Positions 14,827 through 23,529 of a stretch of 64,000 nt of DNA are shown here, piece by piece. The notes beneath the pieces are model-generated. The model was not told the origin of the DNA and searched no databases. It saw only the letters and a program-made list of their open reading frames with translations. The position numbers and the translations under genes are program-made. The stretch is from Amycolatopsis anabasis (GTDB lineage: Bacteria; Actinomycetota; Actinomycetes; Mycobacteriales; Pseudonocardiaceae), in assembly GCF_009765355.1 (NCBI RefSeq), contig NZ_VTHK01000020.1:47931-111930 (forward strand), given 5' to 3'. How positions within the stretch are numbered: the stretch's first letter is position 1; each line of letters starts with the position of its first letter.

Positions 14827-17544
14827 TCACCGGTGGTCGTCCTTTTTGAGCATTTCCGCGAGTTCAGCCCGGGAACGCACGCCCAGTTTGGGGAAGATCC
14901 GGTACAGGTGGGTTCCGACGGTCCGGTGGGACAGGTAGAGCCGCTGCCCGATCTCCCGGTTCGTCAGGCCCTCGGCGGCCAGTTGCGCGATGCTCAGCTC
15001 GTGCGGGGTCAACCGTTCCCGCGCGTCCGGGCCGCGGTTCGGGCTCGACTCTCCGGCGCTGCGCAGTTCCCGGCGGGCCCGCTCGCCCCACGCTGCCATC
15101 CCGAGCGCGTCGAAAGCCTCCCTGGCCGTACGCAGGTGCGTCCTGGATCGCACGACCTGCCGCTGACGGCGCAGCCATTCGCCGAACGCCAGGTGGATGC
15201 GTGCGCGTTCGGCCGGCCACCGGGTCAGGTCCGCCCGCAGTGCGGCCGCGAACAACTCCTCGGCCTCGTCGTTCGCCGCGACCACGGCGCGCGCGTAGCG
15301 CAACCCGATGTGCAGCGCCGGCGACGGCGTCGACGCGGCCAGCGGTTCCAGCTCTCGCAGGATGTCCCGCAGGGCGTCGGTCTGCCCGGCCCGCACCGCG
15401 GCGTCGGTGAGTTCCGCTACGAAGTACGCGCGCAGGCCCAGTTGGTAGGCGGGGTCCGCGGGGTCGAGTACCCGGCACAGGCCGGCGAACGCATCGTCGA
15501 AGCGGCCCTCGCTCAACGCCGCGAGCCCGCGGGCGAGCTGGACGGTGGCCAGGACGGGCCGGGCACCCGCGGCAAGGCCGACCCGTTCGGCCTCGTCGGC
15601 CAGCACGCCGGACTGTTCGTGCTCGCCGCGCAACGCGGCGATCTCCGCCTGGACGGCCCTGGCCAGCCCGTACATGAACGGCTGGCTGGTCTCCTGGGCG
15701 AGCCGGGCGGCCTCCGCCGCGACCGGCACGGCTGTGGTCAGGTCGCCGAGCCGGACACAGCTCCATGCCTGGACCGTCAGCGCCCGGGGCAGCGCACCGA
15801 GCCGCCCCTCGGCACGCAGCCCGGGCACGGCCGAGGCAGCGAAGCGGGCCGCCAGGTCGAAAGCGCCGACCTGCATCGCCGCGCTGCCCAGGTAACGGTT
15901 CACCTCCGGGTCGGAATCGGCGGCACCGGCCAGCCCGCGCAGCCCGTCGAGCACCCGGTCGCCCCGCTCGAACGGCGCGACGTACGCGACGACCGCGACC
16001 AGCCGCGGGTCGTCGGCGCCGAGGGGCAGACGGTCGGCCACCTCGAGCAGCAAGCGCCGCGCGTCCGGGCCGGGTTCGGACCAGAAGCAACGCATGGCGG
16101 CGCCCAGCAAGATCCGGACGGCCGTTTCCACCTGCCCGTCCGCGGCCACCGATTCGACCAGTTCGCCCAGCTCCGACACTCGGGAGACGTCCTCGCGCAC
16201 CCCGTCTTCAAAGCCGCTCAGCAGCCAGCTGGCGGTGGCGCGCTGGCGCGATGAAAGCTCATGTTCCCGTGCGTCGCGCACCAGGCGTTCGGCCGTGTCG
16301 CGGCGGCCGGATTCGACCGCCAGCTCGGCAGCGCGCAGCAGGCGGACCGCTCGCTTGCCCGGCCGCTCGCTCAACCTGGCCGCTTGCTCCAGCGCCGCGA
16401 TCGCGGCGGCGAGCCCGCCCCGGTGCTGGGCCCGGTCGGCTGTCCGCTCCAGTTCGGCGGCCGCGTCCTCGTCGGCTCCGGCCGACGCGGCGGCCCGATG
16501 CCATGCCCGCCGGTCCGGCCGTTCGAGCAGGGTCTCGGCCAGCGCGAGGTGGGCCTGCCGGCGCTCGGCCGGCGTCGCGGCCGCCGCGATCGCCGACCGC
16601 ATCAGCGGATGCCGGAACGTCACGGTGCCGAGGGACAGCTCGATCAACCGGACATCGGCCGCCGGTTCCAGAATCTCCAGATCAGCCGCCGTTCCCCGGA
16701 GCAGACCGGTGGCCGCGAGCGCTTCGGCGACCGAGTCGCTCTGGTTCAGCGCCGCGACCAGCAGGGCGGTCCGAGTGGACGTCGCGAGGGGGACGACCCG
16801 GGCGGCGAAAGCGCGCGCGAGGCGGTCGCTCAGCGGCAGCACCGGGTCGAGGCCGCCGGCGTTCGACGCGGCCGTCGGCAACTCGCGCAGCGCCAGCGGA
16901 TTCCCGGCCGCCTCCGCCAACAGCCGTGCCCGGGACGCCGGGGGAAGATCGGGCGCGATCGAATCCAGAACCCGGGTAGCGACCTGGTCGGGGAGCCGGT
17001 CGACGAACATCGGGGACAACCCGGCGTCCCGCAGGGGCGAACGCTCGCCGTCGCGAAGGGTCGCGATCAGCACGACGGGATCGGACTCGATCCGGCGCGC
17101 CACGAACGCGAGGACGTCCACGCTCGCGCGGTCGAGCCAGTGCACGTCCTCGGCGACCAGCAGCACGGGCCGGTCGGCGGCCTCGTCGGCCAGCAAGCTC
17201 AGCGTGGCGAGGCCGACGAGGTACGTGCTGGGTTCGCGGCCGTCGACAAGCCCCAGCGCGGTCCCGAGCGCGTCCCGCTGCGGAGCCGGGAGCTCGTCCA
17301 CACCCGCCCGGATCGGGTACAGCAGCTGGTGCAACCCGGCGTAGGCGAGGTTCTGCTCGGCCTCCACACCGGAGGTGGCCAGTATTTTGAGACCGGCGAT
17401 CGACGCCGTGGAAACGGCCTCCGCCACCAGCGCGGACTTTCCGATGCCGGCCTCGCCGCACAGGAGAACGCCATTGGTGTTCTCCGGTCCGTCGACGAGC
17501 TCGGCCAGGAGCTTCAGCTCGGCTTCCCGTCCGAAAAGCGGCAT
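14827..17544 (-). CDS. LuxR-family LAL (large ATP-binding) transcriptional regulator
   Basis: A 905-residue LAL regulator. A P-loop 'LCGEAGIGKSALV' is at residues 29-40, and 'RPVLLVAEDVHWLD' is the Walker B region of the STAND-type ATPase. A long alpha-helical, TPR-like middle follows. The C-terminal LuxR helix-turn-helix reads LTPHELSIAQLAAEGLTNRE then IGQRLYLSHRTVGTHLYRIF. Such proteins activate pathway genes on binding ATP and an inducer. ATG 17544 was chosen because it begins right before the conserved 'LFGREAEL' and has an AGGG-type site upstream; an in-frame extension to 17625 has neither. It is divergent from the DUF6130 gene, and the shared motif flanks it on both sides. Confidence 0.88.
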   Translation of the reverse strand: MPLFGREAELKLLAELVDGPENTNGVLLCGEAGIGKSALVAEAVSTASIAGLKILATSGVEAEQNLAYAGLHQLLYPIRAGVDELPAPQRDALGTALGLVDGREPSTYLVGLATLSLLADEAADRPVLLVAEDVHWLDRASVDVLAFVARRIESDPVVLIATLRDGERSPLRDAGLSPMFVDRLPDQVATRVLDSIAPDLPPASRARLLAEAAGNPLALRELPTAASNAGGLDPVLPLSDRLARAFAARVVPLATSTRTALLVAALNQSDSVAEALAATGLLRGTAADLEILEPAADVRLIELSLGTVTFRHPLMRSAIAAAATPAERRQAHLALAETLLERPDRRAWHRAAASAGADEDAAAELERTADRAQHRGGLAAAIAALEQAARLSERPGKRAVRLLRAAELAVESGRRDTAERLVRDAREHELSSRQRATASWLLSGFEDGVREDVSRVSELGELVESVAADGQVETAVRILLGAAMRCFWSEPGPDARRLLLEVADRLPLGADDPRLVAVVAYVAPFERGDRVLDGLRGLAGAADSDPEVNRYLGSAAMQVGAFDLAARFAASAVPGLRAEGRLGALPRALTVQAWSCVRLGDLTTAVPVAAEAARLAQETSQPFMYGLARAVQAEIAALRGEHEQSGVLADEAERVGLAAGARPVLATVQLARGLAALSEGRFDDAFAGLCRVLDPADPAYQLGLRAYFVAELTDAAVRAGQTDALRDILRELEPLAASTPSPALHIGLRYARAVVAANDEAEELFAAALRADLTRWPAERARIHLAFGEWLRRQRQVVRSRTHLRTAREAFDALGMAAWGERARRELRSAGESSPNRGPDARERLTPHELSIAQLAAEGLTNREIGQRLYLSHRTVGTHLYRIFPKLGVRSRAELAEMLKKDDHR

Positions 17545-17590
17545 GGCGCGGACCCTACCGAAGGGCCAGGCGACGACGTACGGCAATGGC

Positions 17591-17606
17591 GTCGTCCGAC
17601 AGTCGC
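17591..17606 (+). promoter_or_regulatory. Shared 16-bp motif, copy 2 (DUF6130 operon promoter)
   Basis: GTCGTCCGACAGTCGC lies 32 bases before the DUF6130 start, in the intergenic region that also serves the divergent LAL gene. A TAGCTT box near 17627 is placed like a -10 element. It matches copy 1 at 15 of 16 positions. Confidence 0.55.
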
Positions 17607-17638
17607 CGCGGCCTCGGCCGCCCACCTAGCTTGACCTC

Positions 17639-18115
17639 ATGCGTCGCATCGTGAACAGTGCCGTAGCCGCCGCCTTCGCCGCGCTCGTGACCGCCTGCGC
17701 GGCAAGCATTCCCGCGTCGGTGCCGACATCCCCAGCGCCCGTGTCCCCGGGCTGGGAGCCGGCTCCGGTTGTCGCCCTGCCCGCGCAACCGCCTGCCTCG
17801 CTCGTCGTCGACGCGCCCCTGCCCGACCAACTGGCGGCCGGACTGGTCGTCATCCGCTACCGCGCGGAGAACCTGCGGATCGTGCCGGTGTACGGGCAAG
17901 CCGCACTGGACGTCTCGCCCCGGATCGGCCACATCCACGTGACCGTCGACAACGCGGCGTGGCACTGGGCGGACGGCAGCGGTGAGCCGCTCATCATCCA
18001 AGGCCTGCCGCCGGGACCGCACAAGGTCTGGATCGGACTGGCCGATCCGACGCACAAGATCATCGACAGCAAGGCCGTGGACTTCGTCATCTCCGCGCAA
18101 GGCGGCCATCACTGA
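17639..18115 (+). CDS. DUF6130-type lipoprotein
   Basis: A 158-residue protein with a lipoprotein signal (MRRIVNSAVAAAFAALVTAC, lipobox Cys at residue 20), a Pro/Ala linker to about residue 50, then a small beta domain: 'RIGHIHVTVDNAAWHWADGS' and 'GLPPGPHKVWIGLADPTHKI'. The latter half resembles DUF6130, whose role is unknown. It is exported and lipid-anchored by prediction. It is first in a run with the aldo/keto reductase and hydrolase genes, 27 bases before the former, and has the shared 16-bp motif in its promoter. Confidence 0.75.
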   Translation: MRRIVNSAVAAAFAALVTACAASIPASVPTSPAPVSPGWEPAPVVALPAQPPASLVVDAPLPDQLAAGLVVIRYRAENLRIVPVYGQAALDVSPRIGHIHVTVDNAAWHWADGSGEPLIIQGLPPGPHKVWIGLADPTHKIIDSKAVDFVISAQGGHH

Positions 18116-18142
18116 CGTCCGAACCGAGGGAGAGACGAATCC

Positions 18143-19252
18143 ATGTCGCTCGACCAGTACTACCTGCTGGGCCGTTCCGGACTCCGGGTCAGCCGCCTGG
18201 CCCTGGGCACGATGAACTTCGGCACCGGCGGCTTCCACGCGCCCTACGGCAGGACCGAGGACGAAGCCCGGCCCATCTTCCGGCGTTACCTGGACGCGGG
18301 CGGCAACTTCATCGACACCGCGGACTTCTACACCGCCGGTGAGAGCGAGACGCTCCTGGGCAAGCTCATCGCCGAGACCGGGGCGCGGGACCGGCTGGTG
18401 CTCACCTCCAAGTTCACCAACAGCATCGACCCGGGTGACCCGAACGCGGGCGGCAACGGCCGCAAGCACATGATCCGAGCGGTCGAAGCGTCCCTGCGCC
18501 GCCTGCGGACCGACTACCTCGATTTGTACCTGCTGCACACCTGGGACCGGATCACGCCGGTCGAGGAGGTGTCGCGCACGTTCGACGACCTCACCAAGGC
18601 GGGCAAGATCCGCTACGCCGGCCTGTCCGACGTGCCGGCCTGGTACGCCGCCCGGGCACAGACCCTCGCCGAGGCCCACTCCCTGGTGCCGATGATCAAC
18701 CTGCAGCTGCCCTACTCCCTCATCGAGCGGACGATCGAGACCGAACACGTCCCGGCCGGCCAGGCCCTGGGACTCGGCATCACGGCCTGGAGCCCGCTCG
18801 GCAGTGGTTTCCTCACCGGCAAGTACCGCGACTCCGGCAAGGGCCTGACCGGCGAAGGGCGGCTCAGCGGCGAAGGCGGCGCCGGATACGACTGGACCAG
18901 CCGGCAGTGGGAACTGCTGAAAACCCTGGAGACCGTGGCGGACGCGCTGGGCGCGACGATGGCTCAGGTGGCGCTCAACTGGGTCGCCACCCAACCCGGT
19001 ATCGCCTCGGCCATCGTGGGAGCGAGCAGCGCCGAACAGCTCGGCTCCTCGCTGGCGGCGCTGGATTTCGAACTGCCCGCGGCACTCCGCGCCGATCTCG
19101 ACGCTGCCAGTGCCGTACCACCGGGTAAGCCCTACACGATGTTCACGCCGCGGTACCAGTCGTGGATGATCAACGCCGGGGTCAAACTCGGGGACAAGCC
19201 GCCCGAGTACCACCCGGTCGTGCGGAACTGGGTGCCGGAGAACCAGGGATGA
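18143..19252 (+). CDS. Aldo/keto reductase
   Basis: A 369-residue NADPH-dependent aldo/keto reductase with the full tetrad: Asp and Tyr in 'FIDTADFYTAGESE', Lys in 'LVLTSKFTN', His in 'LYLLHTWDR'. 'AWSPLGSGFLTGKYR' and 'ASAIVGASSAEQLGSSL' form the cofactor-phosphate region, as in YajO/IolS-type enzymes. It reduces aldehydes or ketones in the cytoplasm; the substrate is unknown. GAGGGAGAG precedes the ATG. Its stop overlaps the start of the next hydrolase gene (ATGA), so the two are co-translated. Confidence 0.87.
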   Translation: MSLDQYYLLGRSGLRVSRLALGTMNFGTGGFHAPYGRTEDEARPIFRRYLDAGGNFIDTADFYTAGESETLLGKLIAETGARDRLVLTSKFTNSIDPGDPNAGGNGRKHMIRAVEASLRRLRTDYLDLYLLHTWDRITPVEEVSRTFDDLTKAGKIRYAGLSDVPAWYAARAQTLAEAHSLVPMINLQLPYSLIERTIETEHVPAGQALGLGITAWSPLGSGFLTGKYRDSGKGLTGEGRLSGEGGAGYDWTSRQWELLKTLETVADALGATMAQVALNWVATQPGIASAIVGASSAEQLGSSLAALDFELPAALRADLDAASAVPPGKPYTMFTPRYQSWMINAGVKLGDKPPEYHPVVRNWVPENQG

Positions 19253-20160
19253 TGGTGAGGTCCATGCCGTCTGGTCAGCTCTTCGCCGATCTCGTCGCGC
19301 GCACACTCAAGCTGGTCATGAAACCGCGCTTGAAGGCCAAGCTGCGCTTCGACGAAATCCCAGGACGGACGAGCGGCATCGCGGTGCCGACCCGGCACGG
19401 GACGGTCTCCTGCACCGCCTACCACCCGGCGCACGGCACGACGAGCGCCGGGGTGTACGTGAACCTCCACGGCGGCGGATACGTCGTGGAGCACCCCGAG
19501 CAGGACGACCCGTGGTGCCGGTACCTGGCGCACAAAGCGGGCGTCGTCGTCCTCAACGTGGACTACGCGGTCGCGCCGCGACACCGCTTTCCCGTTGCGG
19601 TGGAACAAATCTTCGACATCGTCACGTGGGCCGCGGGGGCAGACCACGACTGGGACGGGAAACGCCTGTGCATCGGCGGCCAGAGCGCGGGAGGCGGGCT
19701 GGCCGCCGCGGCAGCACGCCTGGCCTGGGAGAACAACGGTCCCCGCATCGCCTTGCAAGTCCTCCAATACGCACCGCTCGACCTGGTCACACATCTCCGG
19801 CACAAACCGTCCACGGTGGACAATCCGGTGATGCGGCCCTGGATGTCCGAGGTGTTCGATCGCGCCTACGCGCCCGATCCCACCACCCGGCGACACCGGC
19901 TCGTCTCACCCGCGTGGCAGGCCAATGCGGAAGGCCTCGCCGGAATCGCCCCGGCCGTCATCATCACCTGCGAATTCGATCGGCTCCGCGGTGAAGGCAT
20001 CCGCTACGCCGAAGCACTGGACACCGCGGGCGCCTTGGTCGAACACCACGACGTCCCCGCAACCGACCACGGGTACAACATCCTCGGATTCGGAACCCGC
20101 GCCCAGACCGAGCACATGTACCAGCGGATCGCCGATCACGTACGTCGCGCCACCAGTTGA
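19249..20160 (+). CDS. Alpha/beta hydrolase, hormone-sensitive-lipase type
   Basis: A 303-residue HSL-family esterase. The oxyanion motif is 'VNLHGGGYVV', the nucleophile elbow 'IGGQSAGGGLA', the acid 'ITCEFDRLRGEG' and the His 'ATDHGYNI', so the triad is complete. These enzymes hydrolyse short acyl esters. ATG 19249 was chosen for the ATGA overlap with the aldo/keto reductase stop and the AGGG just upstream; ATG 19264 is an alternative. It is the last gene of the LAL-linked rightward run. Confidence 0.85.
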   Translation: MMVRSMPSGQLFADLVARTLKLVMKPRLKAKLRFDEIPGRTSGIAVPTRHGTVSCTAYHPAHGTTSAGVYVNLHGGGYVVEHPEQDDPWCRYLAHKAGVVVLNVDYAVAPRHRFPVAVEQIFDIVTWAAGADHDWDGKRLCIGGQSAGGGLAAAAARLAWENNGPRIALQVLQYAPLDLVTHLRHKPSTVDNPVMRPWMSEVFDRAYAPDPTTRRHRLVSPAWQANAEGLAGIAPAVIITCEFDRLRGEGIRYAEALDTAGALVEHHDVPATDHGYNILGFGTRAQTEHMYQRIADHVRRATS

Positions 20161-20165
20161 GAACC

Positions 20166-20179
20166 GGCCCGACCGGGCC
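20166..20179. terminator. Short GC hairpin between convergent genes
   Basis: GGCCC and GGGCC form a 5-bp stem with a 4-base loop six bases after the esterase stop and before the end of the convergent hydrolase. There is no T-tract, so termination strength is doubtful. Confidence 0.3.
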
Positions 20180-20235
20180 TGTCGCCGACATCGGCAAGTC
20201 CATCCGGGACGGCGGCTGGCCATCCGCGGAGTGGT

Positions 20236-21156
20236 CTATCCGTCCCTGTCTCCCGCACGGTTCGTGTCTCCGTGTTGGGTTGTCGCCCAGTCGCGGATCG
20301 CGGCGATGAACTCTACGGGCGCGTCGGACTCGACGTAGAGTCCGGCGCCTTCGATGATCACGGTTTTGTGGTCGGGGAAGGTCGCTTCCTGGCGTTCGCG
20401 CTCCTGGGGGCGGAAACCGATCTGGGCGTCACCCCACACGATCAGTGTCGGCAGGTGGGCGAGGTCGGCCAGGCCGGCCTCGACCTCGGTGAAGAAGGCC
20501 CGGCTGGCGATGAGCCGGCCGGGGAGCACGGCGGAGGCCTGTCGCCGTTCGGGTGTGTCCAGTGCGCGGCGGTAGTGGGTCATCTCGGCCGCGGTCGGCT
20601 TCCGCCTTCGGTGGCCCATCGGGACGAACGCGTTGACGATGAGGTTGAGCCGCCGGGCCAGGAAGCGGATCGGGGGTCCGCCGGCGATGCGAGCGAAGGC
20701 CTCGAAGTAGAGGTCGCCGTTGACCGGCCACGCCCAGGCGTTGGCGAGTACCAGCCGATCGAAGACGCCTGGCCGCCGCTGGGCGGCGGCCAGGCCGATC
20801 GGGCCGCCCCAGTCCTGCCCGACCAGAGTGACCCCGGTGAGGCCGAGCGCGTCGACAAACCCGGTGACCACGTCTGCGTGCTCCTCGGGCAGGCAACGGT
20901 AGCCGGGCTTCGGCGTGGACAGCCCGAAGCCCGGGTAGTCGAGGGCGATGCACCGGAAGTCCTCGCGCAGCGCGCGGATCACGTCGCGCCAGAGGAACGA
21001 CCAGGTCGGGTTGCCGTGCAGGAGCAGCAGTGTGGGACCCGACCCCTCGTCGACGTAATGCACGGTGTGCCCGTCGATATCGACGAAGCGGCTCTCGAAC
21101 GGGAACAGGCCGTCGTCGACCCAGGCGGGCCGGACGCTCTCGGTGGTATCGGCCAT
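20236..21156 (-). CDS. Haloalkane-dehalogenase-like alpha/beta hydrolase, catalytic His apparently missing
   Basis: A 306-residue protein close in layout to haloalkane dehalogenases: 'LLLHGNPTWSFLWRDVI', Asp nucleophile in 'LVGQDWGGPIGL', and a helical cap. At the C-terminus, where relatives have GAxH(F/Y)VQ(E/S)DAP, it reads GAGLYVESDAP, so the catalytic His is replaced by Leu and no other His is well placed. It may be inactive, bind rather than hydrolyse, or catalyse another reaction. ATG 21156 is preceded by GAGGAGG; an in-frame upstream start is less likely. It is divergent from the HxlR gene, with two operators between them. Confidence 0.82.
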   Translation of the reverse strand: MADTTESVRPAWVDDGLFPFESRFVDIDGHTVHYVDEGSGPTLLLLHGNPTWSFLWRDVIRALREDFRCIALDYPGFGLSTPKPGYRCLPEEHADVVTGFVDALGLTGVTLVGQDWGGPIGLAAAQRRPGVFDRLVLANAWAWPVNGDLYFEAFARIAGGPPIRFLARRLNLIVNAFVPMGHRRRKPTAAEMTHYRRALDTPERRQASAVLPGRLIASRAFFTEVEAGLADLAHLPTLIVWGDAQIGFRPQERERQEATFPDHKTVIIEGAGLYVESDAPVEFIAAIRDWATTQHGDTNRAGDRDG

Positions 21157-21183
21157 GACGGCCTCCTCTCGGCTCACGGTAGA

Positions 21184-21217
21184 CTTGAGTCTGTCAAGCA
21201 CACTTGAGACGGTCAAG
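21184..21217. promoter_or_regulatory. Tandem operators, probably for the HxlR regulator
   Basis: Two palindromes of form CTTGA-N5-TCAAG lie at 21184-21198 and 21203-21217, with centres 19 bases apart. The second extends to ACTTGA/TCAAGT. They fill the 70-bp gap between the divergent hydrolase and HxlR genes, where a repressor could control both. Confidence 0.7.
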
Positions 21218-21226
21218 TAGAGGGGT

Positions 21227-21856
21227 ATGATGCGTAGCTACGGCCAGTACTGTGGGCTCGCCCGGTCCCTCGAAATCGTCGGCGACCGGTGGAACCTGCT
21301 CATCGTCCGCCAGCTCCTCATCGCCCCCGCCCGCTACCGGGACCTGATCGACGGCCTCCCCGGCATCGCGACCAACCTGCTCGCCGACCGGCTCCGCGAC
21401 CTCGAGGCCGCGGGCGTGGTCGAGCGGCGACCGGCCGACAAGGGTAGCGTGATCGAGTACGCCCTCACACCGTGGGGCGCCCAGCTGCGCCAGCCCATCG
21501 GGAGCCTGATCCGCTGGTCCACCCCGCTGATGGTCCGCGGCCCCGAGGGCGACTCCTTCCGCCCCGAATGGCTCGCCCTCGCCGTCCCCGCCCTGCTCGA
21601 CACCCGGGTCAAGGTCCGCACTTCGGCGACGGTCGGACTCGACATCGGCGACCCGCCCTACCAGCTGTGCGCGACACGCTCCGGCTTCGAGGTCGGCCCG
21701 CAGGACGGCCGCGACCTCGACGCAACCCTCCGCGCCGACCCCGCCACCATCCTCGGCCTCGCCGCCGGCGCCCTCACCCTCACCGACGCCCACACCCTCG
21801 GACTGGTCAAGATCGACGGCGACGAATCCATCGTCCGCACAATCTTCGCCGCCTGA
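21227..21856 (+). CDS. HxlR-family transcriptional regulator
   Basis: A 209-residue regulator with an N-terminal HxlR winged helix: 'CGLARSLEIVGDRWNLLIVR', 'RYRDLIDGLPGIATNLLADR' and 'LRDLEAAGVVERR'. The C-terminal 100 residues are a sterol-carrier-like alpha/beta domain found in many actinobacterial HxlR proteins and may bind a small hydrophobic ligand. Two ATG codons lie at 21227 and 21230; AGAGGGG is very close, so the second is possible. It probably represses itself and the divergent hydrolase through the tandem operators. A strong GC hairpin follows the stop. Confidence 0.87.
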   Translation: MMRSYGQYCGLARSLEIVGDRWNLLIVRQLLIAPARYRDLIDGLPGIATNLLADRLRDLEAAGVVERRPADKGSVIEYALTPWGAQLRQPIGSLIRWSTPLMVRGPEGDSFRPEWLALAVPALLDTRVKVRTSATVGLDIGDPPYQLCATRSGFEVGPQDGRDLDATLRADPATILGLAAGALTLTDAHTLGLVKIDGDESIVRTIFAA

Positions 21857-21868
21857 CGGGCCCCGGAC

Positions 21869-21890
21869 GGGCGGGGGCTTTCCCCCGCCC
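21869..21890 (+). terminator. Terminator hairpin after the HxlR gene
   Basis: GGGCGGGGG (21869-21877) and CCCCCGCCC (21882-21890) form a perfect 9-bp stem with a CTTT loop, 13 bases after the HxlR stop. There is no clear T-tract, as is usual for actinomycete terminators. Confidence 0.7.
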
Positions 21891-22116
21891 AACCCGGATC
21901 TGCCCGGTAACCAGTGCGCCCTCAGGAACTATTGCGCAGCAATGATTTGCCAGCGATTTGTGGCTCGCGCTGTCGACCGCGACCGGATATCGACGGGTTC
22001 GCCAGCACACCGATGCTGCGCCCAACTCAGCGGGAACTAAGTGGCGGCTCAGCAGTGGTCCCTACCGTCCGGAAATCGGTTCTGAGCAACCAGTGACAAC
22101 CAACGGTAGGAGCGTA

Positions 22117-23529
22117 GTGAACGCGGGACAAATCAAGGGGATGAACGAATGGCAAGTCGTTGTTGTCGGAGCGGGTAACGCAGGTCTCTGCGCCGGCATG
22201 GCGGCACTCCAGGCCGGAGCGAGATCAGTCGCGGTCCTGGAAGCCGCGCCGAAAGAGACTCGGGGCGGGAACAGTTCACTGACCAAGAGCATGCGCTTTC
22301 CGTGGCCGGACAGCAGGTACATTTCCGCCCTGCTGCGGGGACCGCACGACCACCGGGTCGATGAGTTGCTGGCCGGGCGGTCCCGATATACCGAGCAGGA
22401 GTACTTCGACGACTGGCTGCGCGTCTCCGGCAGCCGGGTGGACACCGCGCTCGTCGAGTCGATTGTTCGCCGATCCAGCGAAACCGTCCGGTGGATGTCG
22501 GAGTCCGGGCAGCGGTGGGTACCGCGGAGCGACCCCCTTCCCGGTGATTTTCCCGTGGTTCTCGACGGCGGTGGCCAGGGATTGCAAGGCCGGAACTTCG
22601 CCTGCTTCGAACGTCTGGGGGGAACCGTGCTCTACCAGAGCGCGGTGACGGATATCGAGGTGGCCGATCCCGGCCGGTACGTCCTCCGGGGTGCCGGACC
22701 GGCCTTCCCCATCATCTGCGATGCCCTGGTTCTGGCGTCCGGAGGGTTCGAGGCGGATGCGCGGATGCGCGCACGTCACCTCGGCGAACAGTGGCGCGAG
22801 GTGAAGCTGCGGGGAGTGCCGTTCAACAAAGGGGCCCCGTTGGCGGCGGCCACCGCGCTCGGTGCCGACACCGCGGGCAACTGGGAGCGGTGTCATGTCA
22901 CCCCACAGGGGGTGCATCTGCCCGACCACCTGCTGCCCGGGCAGATGCACCTGTCCCACGGCCTGGCGCGCTACGCCTTTCCGAGGGGCATCGTGGTCAA
23001 CCGGGACGGGCGTCGGTTCTTCGACGAATCCTCCGAGTACAGCAGCCTCGCCTACGTCACCCTCGGCCAGCGGATCATGGACCAGCCGGGGAAGATCGTC
23101 TACCAGATCTTCGACAACAGGGTCATCGAGGCCGGTGTGCTGCCGAAGGGGTACCTCACCGACCCCGCGTCCGTGGTCGCGCCTTCCCTCGAGGACGGCG
23201 CCCGGCGGCTGTCCCTCGATGCCGCGAACCTGGTCAACGAAGTGCGGCTGCTGGCCGGCGAGAAACGCCTCGACGATCCGCCGTTCCTGTTCGTTCCGGC
23301 GGTCGCGGGCTTGACCTTCACCTACGGAGGTCTGGCGGTCAACGTGAACGCCGAGGTACTCGGCGGCGGCGAGCCCATCGACGGGCTCTACGCGGCCGGC
23401 GTGATCGTCGGCGGTTTGTACGACGAAGGCTATCCGGCCGGCACGGCGTTGATGGCAGGCTCCGTCCTGGGCCGCAGGGCGGGCACATCCGCGGCCCGGC
23501 ACTCCCTCGGGGTCAGGGGTGCGGCATGA
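22117..23529 (+). CDS. FAD-dependent oxidoreductase (fumarate reductase/tricarballylate dehydrogenase type)
   Basis: A 470-residue FAD-binding-2-family flavoprotein. 'VVVVGAGNAGLCAGMAA' near residue 14 is the Rossmann dinucleotide motif, 'RGGNSSLTKS' contacts FAD, 'ALVLASGGFEAD' is typical of succinate-dehydrogenase-like proteins and 'GLYAAGVIVGGLYDEGYPAG' closes the flavin site. Relatives such as TcuA oxidise carboxylic acids or ketosteroids. GTG 22117 was chosen because GGTAGGAG sits five bases upstream; ATG 22141 is an alternative. It is first of four coupled genes, and its stop overlaps the Gfo/Idh/MocA start (ATGA). Confidence 0.85.
   Translation: MNAGQIKGMNEWQVVVVGAGNAGLCAGMAALQAGARSVAVLEAAPKETRGGNSSLTKSMRFPWPDSRYISALLRGPHDHRVDELLAGRSRYTEQEYFDDWLRVSGSRVDTALVESIVRRSSETVRWMSESGQRWVPRSDPLPGDFPVVLDGGGQGLQGRNFACFERLGGTVLYQSAVTDIEVADPGRYVLRGAGPAFPIICDALVLASGGFEADARMRARHLGEQWREVKLRGVPFNKGAPLAAATALGADTAGNWERCHVTPQGVHLPDHLLPGQMHLSHGLARYAFPRGIVVNRDGRRFFDESSEYSSLAYVTLGQRIMDQPGKIVYQIFDNRVIEAGVLPKGYLTDPASVVAPSLEDGARRLSLDAANLVNEVRLLAGEKRLDDPPFLFVPAVAGLTFTYGGLAVNVNAEVLGGGEPIDGLYAAGVIVGGLYDEGYPAGTALMAGSVLGRRAGTSAARHSLGVRGAA

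Noticed and set aside
21931..21943. ATTGC-GCA-GCAAT palindrome before the FAD oxidoreductase operon
   Set aside because: Only 5-bp arms and 170 bases from the start codon, with no matching second site; too weak to call an operator.
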